A stretch of DNA of 64,000 nucleotides from Paragordius varius. Taxonomy: Eukaryota; Nematomorpha. The position numbers and the translations under genes were made by a program. The stretch spans positions 9,858,001 to 9,922,000 of the forward strand of contig OZ176051.1 in the NCBI GenBank assembly GCA_964247055.1. The letters run 5' to 3'. The first letter of the stretch is position 1. Each line of letters begins with the position of its first letter. Positions 24,701 through 35,188 of the stretch are shown here, one piece after another. The notes under the pieces were generated by a model. The model worked only from the letters and a program-made list of their open reading frames with translations. It was not told the origin of the DNA and made no database searches.

Positions 24701-27700
24701 AAAAATTTGTTGTCTAGTGTAATGGTAATTTCGCGCATTTTTTGAATGAATGAGAAAAACTGATAAAAGGTAGAATATTATTAAAAATAATTAAGAATTT
24801 TTCGTTTGTGAAGTTGCGTCAGATGGGTCGAACTCGCGCGCATATAAATAAAAAAAATCCAATTTTTAATAATCGTAGAATATTAAAATATTTTATTAAT
24901 TGTAGAAAAAAAACTAATCATTAATGCAATTAAATTTAAAAAATCATTTTTTTTCGGACACAATGGGAGGATATTATACCGTTTACTTTATAACAACCAT
25001 GGTCATTATGGAGGACATACATAATATTTAAGGATATATTATAAGATCTTAGAGGTCGAAAAATTTAAAAATAATTTCCTTACTATAAAAATTAATCTTG
25101 ATCTGTTGACTGCACAGAAGCGGGGTGGTTTAGTAAGAAGGGCTCTTGACGCTTACACTGTTTGTGCGGACTGCCAGAGTTCAACAACTAAAAACTGCGC
25201 AATTTTTCGATTATCAGCGTAAGCTATGGGCAGGCGAGTGTCAAAGCTTTAACAAGTCCGCAGTTAAATTTTTACCCTTAAAAAAAGGATAAAGTGACTC
25301 TAAACTAAACTATATATTTATCTGTTATCCAAACAAAATTCACTATAATAATTAATTAATTACCTTGTGAAATATGTATAGCAAGGGGGAAATCATCAGG
25401 TATCCCGAAATTACAATCATTAATGCAACCACCCATATTGATTCAACAAGATATGTATCGATGTTGGTTGACAATTTTATATCCTTGTATATATAAAATA
25501 TTATATATACCCACTAATCGTAATTAAAAGATGTCTATTCATAATCAAAAAACAATTTTATACCCCATTATAACGATTTCAAGTGATAAAACTATACTTT
25601 TTAAGTAACTAGAAAAATTTTCAAAGTTAATTTTCCATTTCCTTAGGCTTAATTTCTAAGAGATTTTTACTTGTTACATAATCATTGTTTCGATGCTGTC
25701 ATATAGCGGGATTTAACTTTGAAAATATATTGAAAAGAGAAAAACTAAATGGCATAATTAAGCATGTATTTCATAATTTTTCTTAAAAATCCATGTTTAC
25801 TAAATTAATTTAAATTATAAATTAATTCTCTTAATATATAACTGTATCACCACTGAGAAATTAATATAATTTTAAACTAAAGTTTGCCTAGAATTTAATT
25901 AAATAAACCATATTTAATGTGAATATGTTGTTTTTATCGAAATGTTAAAAGACGTCGCATCTTTTTTACGCATATTATTTTCATTGAAAGCCATGCATTT
26001 ATATATACCATTTACAGTTCTATTCAAATTCACCCTTGAACAAATCGAATTCACCCTAAAAGAAATTATGTGTTTTTAAGATTAAAAATTACCTATATTT
26101 TTTATTTTAAAAAAATAAAATTACGTATAAAATTAATATAATACTGAAATAATAATAAACTATGCCATAAGAATATATTTTATATTGATGAGTTAAATTA
26201 GCCCGAAAACACATAATTTTTTTAGAGTGAATTTAAATTGTTCAAGGGTAAATTTGAATTGTTCGAGAGTGAATGTGAATTGTTCAAGGGTGAATTTGAA
26301 TTGTAAATAGTATACTATAATTCATTATCATCAAATCCATGTCCGTAACAATAATTTACATATATTCAAGCTTCAAAACTTTAACTTAGAACAGAATATT
26401 TATTATTATAGGACTATTCACACAATAAACCCATTAAATTATTTTAGCCTATTTATTCTACTATGTGCAAATACTATAAAATGCATATAATACCATATTT
26501 TTTGCTTGTGTTTTTGGCAGATCATGAGACATTTGCCAAATACGTGTAAAGAAAATTGTAAACATGATTCCAATTGGTAGCCCAAATTTTTCGTTTAAAT
26601 TGTCCACCCAATGCTTTATTTTGATAATTTCCTGGAAAATATAGTAAAAATTGAAAAACAAAGACCGCTATACCTTACTTGATTTTTTTTAAATAGCAAA
26701 TTATAAAATAGAGATGTAAATTGATAACACAATAAATTATATATATTACAATCGTAATTAAATAATAATCTATCCAAATATCAAATTTAATTTTAATATT
26801 ATTGTATATTTTAGCGGTTTAAACATTTTGTTAAATGAAAGTATATTTGAAAAAAAAACCTGGGCCTCGTATTTGACCTTGTGCACCCTATAACTTTATC
26901 TTTTTTGAATGGAAAATTAAATTTAAAAAAGAAATGTAACCACACGCGTAACCTTCTTTGCTGCATCCAAATCAATGGATTTATTCAAAATGCCTTCCTT
27001 TGTTTCGCATAACAGAAATTGTAAACAGTGCAGTAGAATCAGGTAAATGAAAAAGACAGTCGCCAGCATAATGTGTTGATACAGAATAGTGCTATTGACA
27101 GATATTTGGAGCACTTGAGACCTGAGTATACGTTGCAAAAATTTAGTAATACAATCTGGTAAGATATGGTAGGTTTTGAAGTTACCTCATGACAATGATT
27201 ACTTTAAAAGCAAAACCAGTCAAAATTTATTTATGTATAGAAGATAAACCAAGACTATTAAATAATTTGTGAGCTTCAGAGCTGATCCATAATTTAATAT
27301 GTAATATAAATATTACAATAATATAATAAATTATAATATAAATTTTAGTTTATTAGTATATTATTAACGGTTAAACGGCATTCATAAGCTGCCGGACTGG
27401 TCATTGATATTTTAACCGATAGTGTTGTAGGCCAACAAATGTCTGAAAAAACTCCTTTATACTATTATACAATTCCCGTAATTCATTTATATTAAAACCA
27501 AATTATATTTTCTTATATAGTAGTGTGTAAATTTAGGTCACCTTAATTTTTTAGATAAATTCTCATGATTAAACTTTCAAAACCTAAAAAAATGTTCGCA
27601 ATAGTAGAAAAATAAATGAAAAAACAGCTGATTCATTGCGATAAAATTCTGTACAGGGAAAAGCTTAAATTTTTAACATCAAGTAGTTAATACCAAAAAT

Positions 27701-27835
27701 TAAAATTTTCTACCCGCATTTTTATAATTACAATTGATAATATGTTAAAATCAAAAACACTCCGAGTATCATTTAAAAAAAATATCATCGATATGTAATA
27801 GTTTAAGAGCTAACCCTATATTTAATACACTTTGG

Positions 27836-27872
<37 letters not shown>

Positions 27873-30800
27873 AAAATAATCAATACCAAAAGCCATCCGC
27901 CACATCGTTTACCAAAATATTTAGGAATCTAATCGTTAGCCCAAACGTTAGGATAGTTAACCAAACCATTACAAACAAAAAGAGCTGTGAAAAATAATTC
28001 AAACACACTTTTTTGCGGTAACCGTTTCGTTTCTTTGTTTGTCCAATACTTATACGATGTTTCATGGCCGTGGACGTGTGTGTGGGCGAACTTGTAGTTG
28101 AGCCAGATCCCTCGCTGCTGTGCAACGAATCTGAAAGTAAATTTTCTGGATGCAATGCTTCTTCTGCCACGAGCGACGGATTGAGTTTTAAAAATGTCTC
28201 AATTTTTGTTCAAAAAAATAGATTTAAAGATTTTTCAAATGGTATATAGTAGTTAAAACCAAATTTTTATTTAATGTTGAAAAATTCTTGATAAGGATTA
28301 CAAAATTGAAGTATACTTATAAAATTGATTAAATATATATTTAAACGACTCAGAAAAAGTAAACATTATAAATATTATTTTCGATATTAATTATTAATTT
28401 TTTGGCATGCAATGTTTTATTTGATTACTTAAGTACTTAATTTATCAGCGTAATATCTTTACCCCAAAATCTAGGCCCAAAGGATTTAAATAGAGTTTGG
28501 CACCTTAAATTCTAAGCAAGCCAAGTTTTACCTATAAACTCTATTACCAGTATTAATAATCATTATTGTTAGCTATAAATGATAACCTATACATTTATTT
28601 CAGCCTTTAGCATAAGTTTAGTGATTTTCGTTGTTGTCCAAGACAAATGACTTCGCGGGCCGCATTTTTGGATCAAAAAACCGGACGGGCATTTAAATAT
28701 GAGCATTTACAAATATTTAGTTAAACATGAAGTATTATCATTTATTTTAGCAATTTTTGCTCGTTCATTGCCAAAATTCGGAACAATTTGAAACTTTGTT
28801 TCAAAAAATTACTTTTACTTAGATTAGTAGAATCTTGCATTTTAAATTTCTCGCGAGCTGAAGAAATATTTCGGAGACTATCATCAGCCCGCCAGCCGCG
28901 TGATGGACCATCCTTTAATTAATGTTTTATGGCTAAACAAAAAGCATTTGTAAATGTTATAATTGGTCTAATTATATATAATTTATAATACCGTTTCAAG
29001 AAGCGTATGAATTAATTCCCAATCTTTGTACCTCAGCAGATAAAAACAGTAAATGTACAGAAGTATAGTTAACAAGTCCAACAAAACAAATTTGTTTTGC
29101 GTAAAAGACAATCTTATAATGCCCCATATTTCATTGGAAACAGGTGGTTGGGAGAAACCGTTTTTGGATTCATGTTTCCAACATACAGGACTCTATACAT
29201 AATTGGAAAGCACAATTTTAAAGAGCGAAAGAGCTTATATTTAAATTAAAATATAATTCACGGAGTAATTTATCACTGCTAGTTTCTCATTACAAGAAAG
29301 TGTAATAAAATACTTTGGATTTAGAGAAAAGCACATTAAAATGCCTCATTTTGTTTTATTTACCACCCTATTTTCATTTTATTCATCATAGTACAAAATA
29401 TAGAATTCAACAGATTATATATAAAAATAAATAAATTATTTATTGATGCTTCAAAATATGTTATTTTAGAAAGAATATTATGCTGTGCTGACTTAGACTC
29501 GGTTTTTTGTCAATATTTTTTTACATTTGTTTCTTAATATATATATTAGGAAATATTGCAGGCAAAGATAACACTAGTCAACAAGGTTTTGCACCACCCC
29601 ATTATTTTTGCATTTTCTGATACCTAATGGCATGGAAAGGCCAAAACAAAAAAGAAAATTGAGGCCACCAATAGGATTTTTCCAAAATTTACTTTTTAAA
29701 TTTGTATTTAATTTAAAAATAACAATCATTCCTCGTGTACATATGTTTAAAAATACAAACAAGCAAGTCGATACAAGTAATATTCCATGCATGGATAACA
29801 AATTCTAGGCATTAAATAAGATACTAAACAAGCTAAGAGCCAAATTATTAAAATTTTAAAAGGGGCTTATATATAGTGTGATAGATATAGGCGGCTGCAC
29901 AAGCTCTGCATATCCCCCAAGCGATCCTATAATTATGCCAGATATGGCAAAGATAACAATAAGTAATCGTAAAGTCCGATAAGAGAGACTTGCAAGCAAA
30001 ATCTGGCAAATTGACGTCCAATTAACCAATTAACAGAATAAAGTTAGATAGATTCTACAATTAAATTAAATATAAATTAGGTAAATACAAATGGTCCAAC
30101 CCCATAACAGTAAATTCTACTAAAAGTGGCTACACAACATCTATCTAAAATTCAAAATACAAAACAACCAATAATTTCAAAAAAATAAGGTATATCCACT
30201 AGGTATAAATAAAGGATTTTTTATAAGAACCAACTCAAGAGAAAAAGTCTAATAAGTACTCGAAAGAACGAAATCTAACAAAAAAATATAACCTATCTGA
30301 AAGCCGAAGGTTTAAACCATAGAATGCCTTTTTTAGTATTTTTTTTAAAAAATTTTTATATGTGTTAAAAATTCACTTGAAAAAAAAAGACTAAATTTTG
30401 ACGTTTAAGTCCGTACTATTTTTTTCTCTCTGATATTTAAATGACATATTTATATTCAAAAGATAGAGTTTAAAACGCTTTATTAAATGATATTAAATTT
30501 ATAATATAATAACATTTTATTATAAAGTTATATTTAATTTTCTCTCGATTTTCTCTTGTTTTTGAAAAATTGAAAAACCTATAAAATTTCAAATTTTGAT
30601 TGGCGGGATCAAAATTTTTTTCAAATTCGGTTTTAAAACACTGAATGAGTGGTGGTGCTTAAAAATGTCCAAATTTGTCGACTAGTGTAATAATAAAAAA
30701 TATAATTTATGGATTTAGATTAAAGTGTAAATAAACTTGCATATATGGTTGCCACAAGTTAGTGTTACAATTATAGGCCTCTGGCAAACTCAAAATCAAA

Positions 30801-31229
30801 ATTAGAAACACAATCGCTGGATAAATTAAATTGATCGTTCGAATCAGTATATTAGGCTGATATATTATTACTGATTTGGAATAAAATGGGCGCCATCCCA
30901 ACATGCACATGAGGAAATGTAATAATTTAAAGGCCTAAACAAAAAAATATTTAAGATATCCTGATTAAAAAAGTTTTTAGAAAATTAATTACCTTGTGTC
31001 TATAATATGTGGTAAAGACGCTAGCTGAATGAATATTTTGATTTTCATATTGTGATGATTTAGTTAATATTTGTTCTGGCTGGCCATCTACGATTTTTAT
31101 TGGAGACGTATTAGCGCTCGAACCGGAGAAAAATAAATTTAAGGGATTCAATATAGTTTTAAGACTTTTTCCATTTTCTTCCGGGGGAATAATGTTAATT
31201 ACTAAAGGTGATTGAGGTTGTTTATCCAT
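21723..31229 (-). CDS. Seven-helix gustatory-receptor-like (7tm_7 type) membrane protein
   Basis: Eight exons join in phase: 30993-31229, 30737-30934, 28992-29192, 27887-28197, 26953-27121, 26494-26631, 25364-25483, 21723-21953 (about 534 residues). Helices: IYPAIVFLILILSL (1), FVLLDLLTILLYIYCFYLL (2), LFLFVMVWLTILTFGLTI (3), IMLATVFFIYLILLHCLQF (4), FGLPIGIMFTIFFTRIW (5), IWVVALMIVISGYLMISPLL (6), SFLIYLQQFKMVILVYGQ (7). A soluble loop rich in S/T lies between 2 and 3. The pattern HWVDNLNEKFG before helix 5, and L..F..Q followed by NNLIDSFLIYLQQF in helix 7, resembles gustatory receptors and gustatory-receptor-like proteins (LN..FG; TY.....QF), as do phase-0 introns in the 3' half. N-terminus is likely cytoplasmic in that family. 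No ligand can be inferred. Identity is by pattern only; a different seven-helix family remains possible. Confidence 0.55.
22560..23340 (-). mobile_element. LINE 3' end (RTE-like tail)
   Basis: Minus strand reads GIKRSGGCKYLGAILPANGS, NLRIRNSWANYKKVSSVLCD, IDPKVKGKIYSTVVQPTMMY, EMRMLRLMCGVTRNDKVKNV and MMVSRLRCFGHVERRD, then GRGRP..RW and a D..W tail. This is the conserved C-terminal part of a widespread non-LTR family (KYLGS...DG; KLKGKIY.T.VRP.MLYG; MRMLRWMCG.TR.DR; RLRW.GHV.RR). It is 5'-truncated and carries stops. It lies in the last intron of the receptor gene. Confidence 0.85.
23641..24719. mobile_element. CACTA-like (EnSpm) non-autonomous element, copy 1
   Basis: Begins CACTGGACAACAAATTTT and ends with the complement of CACTAGACAACAAATTTT, flanked by a 3-bp duplication TAA (23638-23640, 24720-24722). 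CACTR termini with 3-bp duplications are the hallmark of EnSpm/CACTA elements. 1,079 bp, no transposase. Shares a TTGCATTTTCTGATA segment near one end with the copy at 29572. Confidence 0.75.
24725..25118. other. Intronic AT-rich stretch
   Basis: No gene seen. A GC-richer patch at 24811-24842 (GTTGCGTCAGATGGGTCGAA) has a tRNA T-arm look but no partner A-box. Confidence 0.35.
25119..25265 (+). repeat. tRNA-derived SINE, copy A
   Basis: The head runs GCGGGGTGGTTTAGTAAGAA..., with an A-box-like TGGTTTAGTAAGAAGG and a B-box-like GAGTTCAAC about 40 nt later. The body holds ACTGCGCAATTTTTCG and GGGCAGGCGAGTGTCAAAGC. The same body motifs, in the same order, occur on the minus strand at 62727-62875 after a different tRNA-like head. 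The two copies define a SINE family of about 145 bp. Confidence 0.6.
26004..26314. mobile_element. MITE copy 3 (inverted interior)
   Basis: Left end TATACCATTTACAGTTC, right end GAATTGTAAATAGTATA. Two units at the left and three at the right of the AATTCACCCT type. Interior orientation is opposite to copies at 153 and 16289. Lies in the receptor gene intron between exons 6 and 7 from the start, downstream of the exon ending at 26494. Confidence 0.8.
27836..27872. repeat. (TA)n microsatellite
   Basis: TA run with one TT interruption, lying directly downstream (minus strand) of the donor of the exon ending at 27887. Confidence 0.85.
29572..30687. mobile_element. CACTA-like element, copy 2, with internal open frame
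   Basis: Begins CACTAGTCAACAAGG and ends with the complement of CACTAGTCGACAAA; TAA duplications at 29569-29571 and 30688-30690. 1,116 bp. It sits in the receptor-gene intron, about 50 bp after the donor at 30737. On the minus strand at about 29870-30012 it contains an open frame, ILLASLSYRTLRLLIVIFAI followed by SGIIIGSLGGYAELVQP, which looks like a membrane helix. It is unclear if this is captured host sequence or chance. Confidence 0.7.
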
Positions 31230-31515
31230 TCTTTTTATTTTTTAAAAAGTGTGTTTAAGACATACCATCCAATTCTTAGGTTGACCATTTAAATTTGAAT
31301 AATGTAAAGGTTTAACCGAAACAAAAATTTGAATAAGACATTTTTAAACCAAATATATGGTTTTGCCGTATATTATTACTACAAATATTTTAAATTTATT
31401 TATTTTAGAAATTAAGTCACTAAATAAAAATGTCGTTAGTTGGGTTACTTATTCAGCACTTTAAAAACTACAGAACGACTAAAAATCCATATAAAGATAT
31501 TTTTTATTTTTAAAC

Positions 31516-31785
31516 AAATTGGATATATTAAAAATAAGCACTAGGTTTAAGACATTATCCTCTAAATGTCAATTGTATTATGCAATTCTTAAAATGAGAA
31601 AACGCCTTGAAATGAAAATTGATAATTTTCCCGATTTCAAAATATTTCTTGATATTAGCAGGAATTTTATGTTATCAGCGGATCCGGTTTCGAAATTAAT
31701 TATATGGCATCTCAAAGCTAATTTTATTGAATATAACTTTGGTATGCGGCTTTATATGGTGATAAAAATGAGGTTTTGGCCTTAA
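31516..31785 (+). CDS. Unrecognised open frame
   Basis: About 88 codons without a stop, basic and hydrophobic (KLIIWHLKANFIEYNFGMRL near the end), preceded by A/T-rich DNA and lying between the receptor gene and hAT debris. No family recognised. It could be an exon of an unknown gene, part of a decayed transposon, or chance. Confidence 0.15.
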   Translation, partial: KLDILKISTRFKTLSSKCQLYYAILKMRKRLEMKIDNFPDFKIFLDISRNFMLSADPVSKLIIWHLKANFIEYNFGMRLYMVIKMRFWP

Positions 31786-32249
31786 AACAATTTTTTAGAG
31801 AACATATAAGTTAAATACATTAATGGTTATATATGATTGCGCCAAAGAGAGTTGAACCAGTTTTTGAATTATCCCCTCTCGTACCCCTAATTGGGTTTTA
31901 GCAGCTATTTTCTTTAAAATTAAAGCCTCAGTTGAATTCAATTATGGCAGAATACTTTCATTATTAACAAGCTAATTATAATGGGGTATCTTTTAAGTTG
32001 TGTTCAGATCTTTTCTACGGCGGAAAATCGAGTGTTGTATTCTTCTATCATCATTGTCCAACTTTCGCTATAGGTAGGATATCCAGATTTTTTGAAGGAA
32101 AAATCGGGAATCTGAGAGGGGGGGGAGTACAACCAAAAATTTTTATACAAAAATGTATTGTAATATTTATTTATTTTTAACACAAATACATTATAAATAT
32201 AAAAAGATATTTTATTTTTTGGTATATTTTTTATTTGAGTGAATGCGAT

Positions 32250-33440
32250 TTAGCAGATTGTCATCATTTTTTAAAATATTGTAGAAGTCTTCACAAGATT
32301 AATTATATTCTACAGATTAAATGTTTAAAGTTTCAACATTTAAATTTGATTTTTCCGATCTCCACACCTGATTTACTGTGGAAAAAACGCGCCCAGTAGC
32401 AGCGTTCGTTCCAGGTAAAGATATTGCAAATTCCACTATTTTTAAAATATTAATGTATGGAACATAGTTTCAAAATGATGAAATATTTCTAACCATTTCC
32501 TACTTTATTTTTTTCTGTTGTCCATAATTTAAGTTTTTCATTATTAATATATTTTTTAACTATTGATACTTCAGAAAATTACTTTTTGGGAAATTTTGGG
32601 AGATGCAGATATAATCAAATGATTTTGAACATCGCACCAATTAAATTCTGGTTTTAATGTTATTCAATAAATATGATTGTTTTCATTAAATTGCATTGTC
32701 CAGTGTTCCATAATATCTTTAGAGTTTGTATAAAGCATTTTTATATGGTACAGGATATCTTGGCGATTTATTAAGCCTTGTTTTTCTAAATTATTTATAA
32801 TATTGCGGATGGATGGTATAAATTTATTTTTTAACCTTTCTTGACATAGGAATTTTAGGTTACAAACTTCATTGGCTACTTCGATTGGCGCAATTTTGTC
32901 ACCTTCTATCAATTTAATAACATTTTGAAAGAGAGAAGCTTGATTATATAAGAACTCTAACCATATTTTTGAAGAATCACTTTCAAAAAACTTTTTCAAA
33001 GTTGTAGGACATTTGTCCTGCGATCAAAAATAGGATTTCAAGGGATCAAACATTTTTAAAATTCTTTCGATAGCTAGCAGAAGAGCTAACCAACGAGTTT
33101 TACAATATCCAAGCAGTTTCTGATATTGAAGTTCTGAATTTTCACCGAATTCCTTAAGCGTTATAACGCGTAACGTGTATATATAAAAATATGAATATAT
33201 TTTAACAACTAAATTTTTACACCTAGGAGTAACAAATCAGCAGCTGTTTAAATAGCGTTGTGTATTATATGCGCTGCATACCCAACGCCAATAATGTTTT
33301 GATTAATATTATCTGCTAATTTATGAAAAATATTTTTTATTCCCCTCGCTTTTCCACCGAAGTTCGTATTGGTGTTGTCAGCGCAATATGCTTTGATTTT
33401 GTCTTTTAAATTATTTTTTTCTAGAATATTCATTATTGAA
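32250..33440 (-). pseudogene. hAT transposase remnant, minus strand
   Basis: Two open pieces (33433-33248, with KAYCADNTNTNFGGKARGIK; and 32999-32664, with SDSSKIWLEFLYNQASLFQN) match the middle of SCAND3/ZBED-type hAT transposases: the C.DNT.TNFGG motif followed by VGYAAHIIHNA. Further frames between them are broken. No clean terminal repeats are visible. Unrelated in detail to the hAT at 16648. Confidence 0.65.
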
Positions 33441-33829
33441 GTAAAAATGTCGGAATTTTCACCGGGTGGAGAAATAAAATCTAAAATTTCATTTTTACTC
33501 CGGTGTCTGGATCAAATTTTACTAAAGTGGGGAATTTTGTCTCCTTGTGATTTAATGCATCAGGGTATAGCGATATGAAATTAATTTTTGGAAAATCTTC
33601 AGCCTTTGTCATCAGCAAAACCTGGTTTCGCGTGTAAAAGATGACTCAATTCAGTAATTTTAAACGGTTGTGGATATAGTAAACCACAGGGGCAGAGTCT
33701 ACCGTCGTAAATTCAAAACTTTCTGAAAGATATCCACAGTGAATTTGATGATATCCTTTTGTATACCACTGTGAGATGGTTAAGCCTTAGCAAAGTATCA
33801 TATAGATTTTTTGTTTTGAGACATGAAAT

Positions 33830-34651
33830 ATTATTTATAAATGATAACAGAAAGTTTGACGAAGAAATTAATAGTGTCAAATGGTGGGTTTATTAGCCTA
33901 CCTTTGTGACATTACTTATAAATTTAGCATTATAAATACAAGTCAAGGGACAAAAATAATAACCCAATTTGCTAATGGATATTAATTTAACATAGACAAT
34001 TTATTTAATTTTATCTAATGAGATGAAATTCAGATTTCAGGAATTAAAAAATATTAAAAATTGCTTAAAACTTGAAAATCCCTGGCATATGGATATATCC
34101 AATATTAAGCAACTTGTTCGGTTTTGATCAGGTGCTATCATTGAAAAATTCATTTTTTAAAATGATTCCAATATGAAGGCTATATTCAAGGAGAATCGTA
34201 GAGTAGAAATATATGTAGTTTGCAAGATGTGTTAAATAAAAAGAAAATATAAAAAAATGTGCTCAAGTTATCCCAACTGTTTTTCCCTACCCTTACACGT
34301 TTGAGACGGCATATTCAAGGATGAAGTATGTCAAGAATACATATAGAAATCGCTTAACCGATTATCATATGGACGACGTATTAAGATTGGCCTGTCATGA
34401 GGCGAAACCAAATTTGTCAAAAATTATTGGTTAATATCAAAATAAATGTTGTTCCAAATATTTTAAGTTTATTAAATGGTGCAAAACGAGTTTTTAGCTG
34501 GATTACATACGCAAAAAATTATTGTGTTAAAGTATAAATATGTGCATATGGGTCAAATACCTATAGGATATTTGCCATTATAATGTTCATGGCCCTCGAA
34601 AAAAAATATATTTAATTTGGCCCTTCAAATTTTTTTGGTGAGTACCACTGC
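33830..34651 (+). pseudogene. hAT transposase C-terminal remnant, plus strand
   Basis: At 34290-34434 the plus strand reads FETAYSRMKYVKNTYRNRLT and DDVLRLACHEAKPNLSKIIG then a stop: the hAT dimerisation domain. Upstream frames (EMKFRFQELKN) are decayed. The segment ends near 34651 with TTGGTGAGTACCACTG, a hAT-like terminus; the opposite end was not found. It points away from the minus-strand remnant, so two insertions or an inversion are involved. Confidence 0.6.
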
Positions 34652-34947
34652 TTTAGTATTTTTCAAACTCGTTTTGTTTAGCGTTTTATGGAATAAATCT
34701 GTTTTGGTAAATTAATAAACCTGTTCAAGGAAAAACGTTAAAAACTTAAAATTAATATTAAAAAAAAATTCTGCCTTATATTTACAAATTGTGTAAAAAG
34801 AATATGTACAAGAATCATAAATTAAATGGGTGTGCAATTAATCATACTTTTAAATAATTGTTTGATATTTATAGGTAAATCGTTATATACATTTTATAAC
34901 AATTTATTTTTATTTAAAAACAAACCAAGCAGAAAACCATAATTATA

Positions 34948-35151
34948 TTATTTCTGTGAATCTTTCAGTTTTTTCTCCAAGGTATTGTATAAATCAAAAA
35001 CATTTTGATCCAGCATGTAAACAAACATAACTAAACCAGATCCTCCCCAAAAAGCTGTCGTTGGTAACCTAAAAAAATATAAAAAGTTAAACCAAGTTCT
35101 TGCCCAACCAACGTCTCGTCTCAAATGCTTTGCTAAATTCATGCTTACCAT
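34948..35151 (-). CDS. Small one-helix protein, SMIM4/UQCC5-like
   Basis: Single open frame of 67 residues; starts at 35151 or at the second methionine, 35142. One hydrophobic helix (TTAFWGGSGLVMFVYML) follows a basic N-terminus (MNLAKHLRRDVGWARTW) and precedes DQNVFDLYNTLEKKLKD. The layout and the GG....M..V....Q..F.D.Y pattern resemble SMIM4/UQCC5, a mitochondrial inner-membrane factor for complex III assembly. Similarity is weak, so the name is tentative, but the compact frame, basic presequence-like N-terminus and its position 37 bp from ARMC1 on the opposite strand support a real gene. Confidence 0.45.
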   Translation of the reverse strand: MVSMNLAKHLRRDVGWARTWFNFLYFFRLPTTAFWGGSGLVMFVYMLDQNVFDLYNTLEKKLKDSQK

Positions 35152-35188
35152 ATGCTTTAAAAATTAAAAAGCCGCATATTTTAAATTT
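35152..35188. promoter_or_regulatory. 37-bp gap between divergent start codons
   Basis: Separates the start of the UQCC5-like frame (minus) from the ATG of ARMC1 (plus). It must hold both 5' leaders, or the true leaders overlap the neighbouring coding sequence. A TTTAAAAATTAAAAAG stretch is the only feature; no TATA box can be chosen. Confidence 0.4.

Noticed and set aside
27186-27245. Possible extra receptor exon (ILTGFAFKVIIVM) before a good donor
   Set aside because: The exons 27887-28197 and 26953-27121 join directly in phase and already give the expected helix order; no clear acceptor lies upstream of this piece.
29574-29801. Minus-strand open frame resembling membrane segments
   Set aside because: It lies in the terminal part of the CACTA-like element and continues into its inverted repeat.
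35082-35150. Good donor-like ATG|GTAAGC at the start of the UQCC5-like frame as evidence for an upstream-only exon
   Set aside because: On the minus strand the site would end an exon right after the first ATG; the frame downstream is intact and homologous-looking without splicing.
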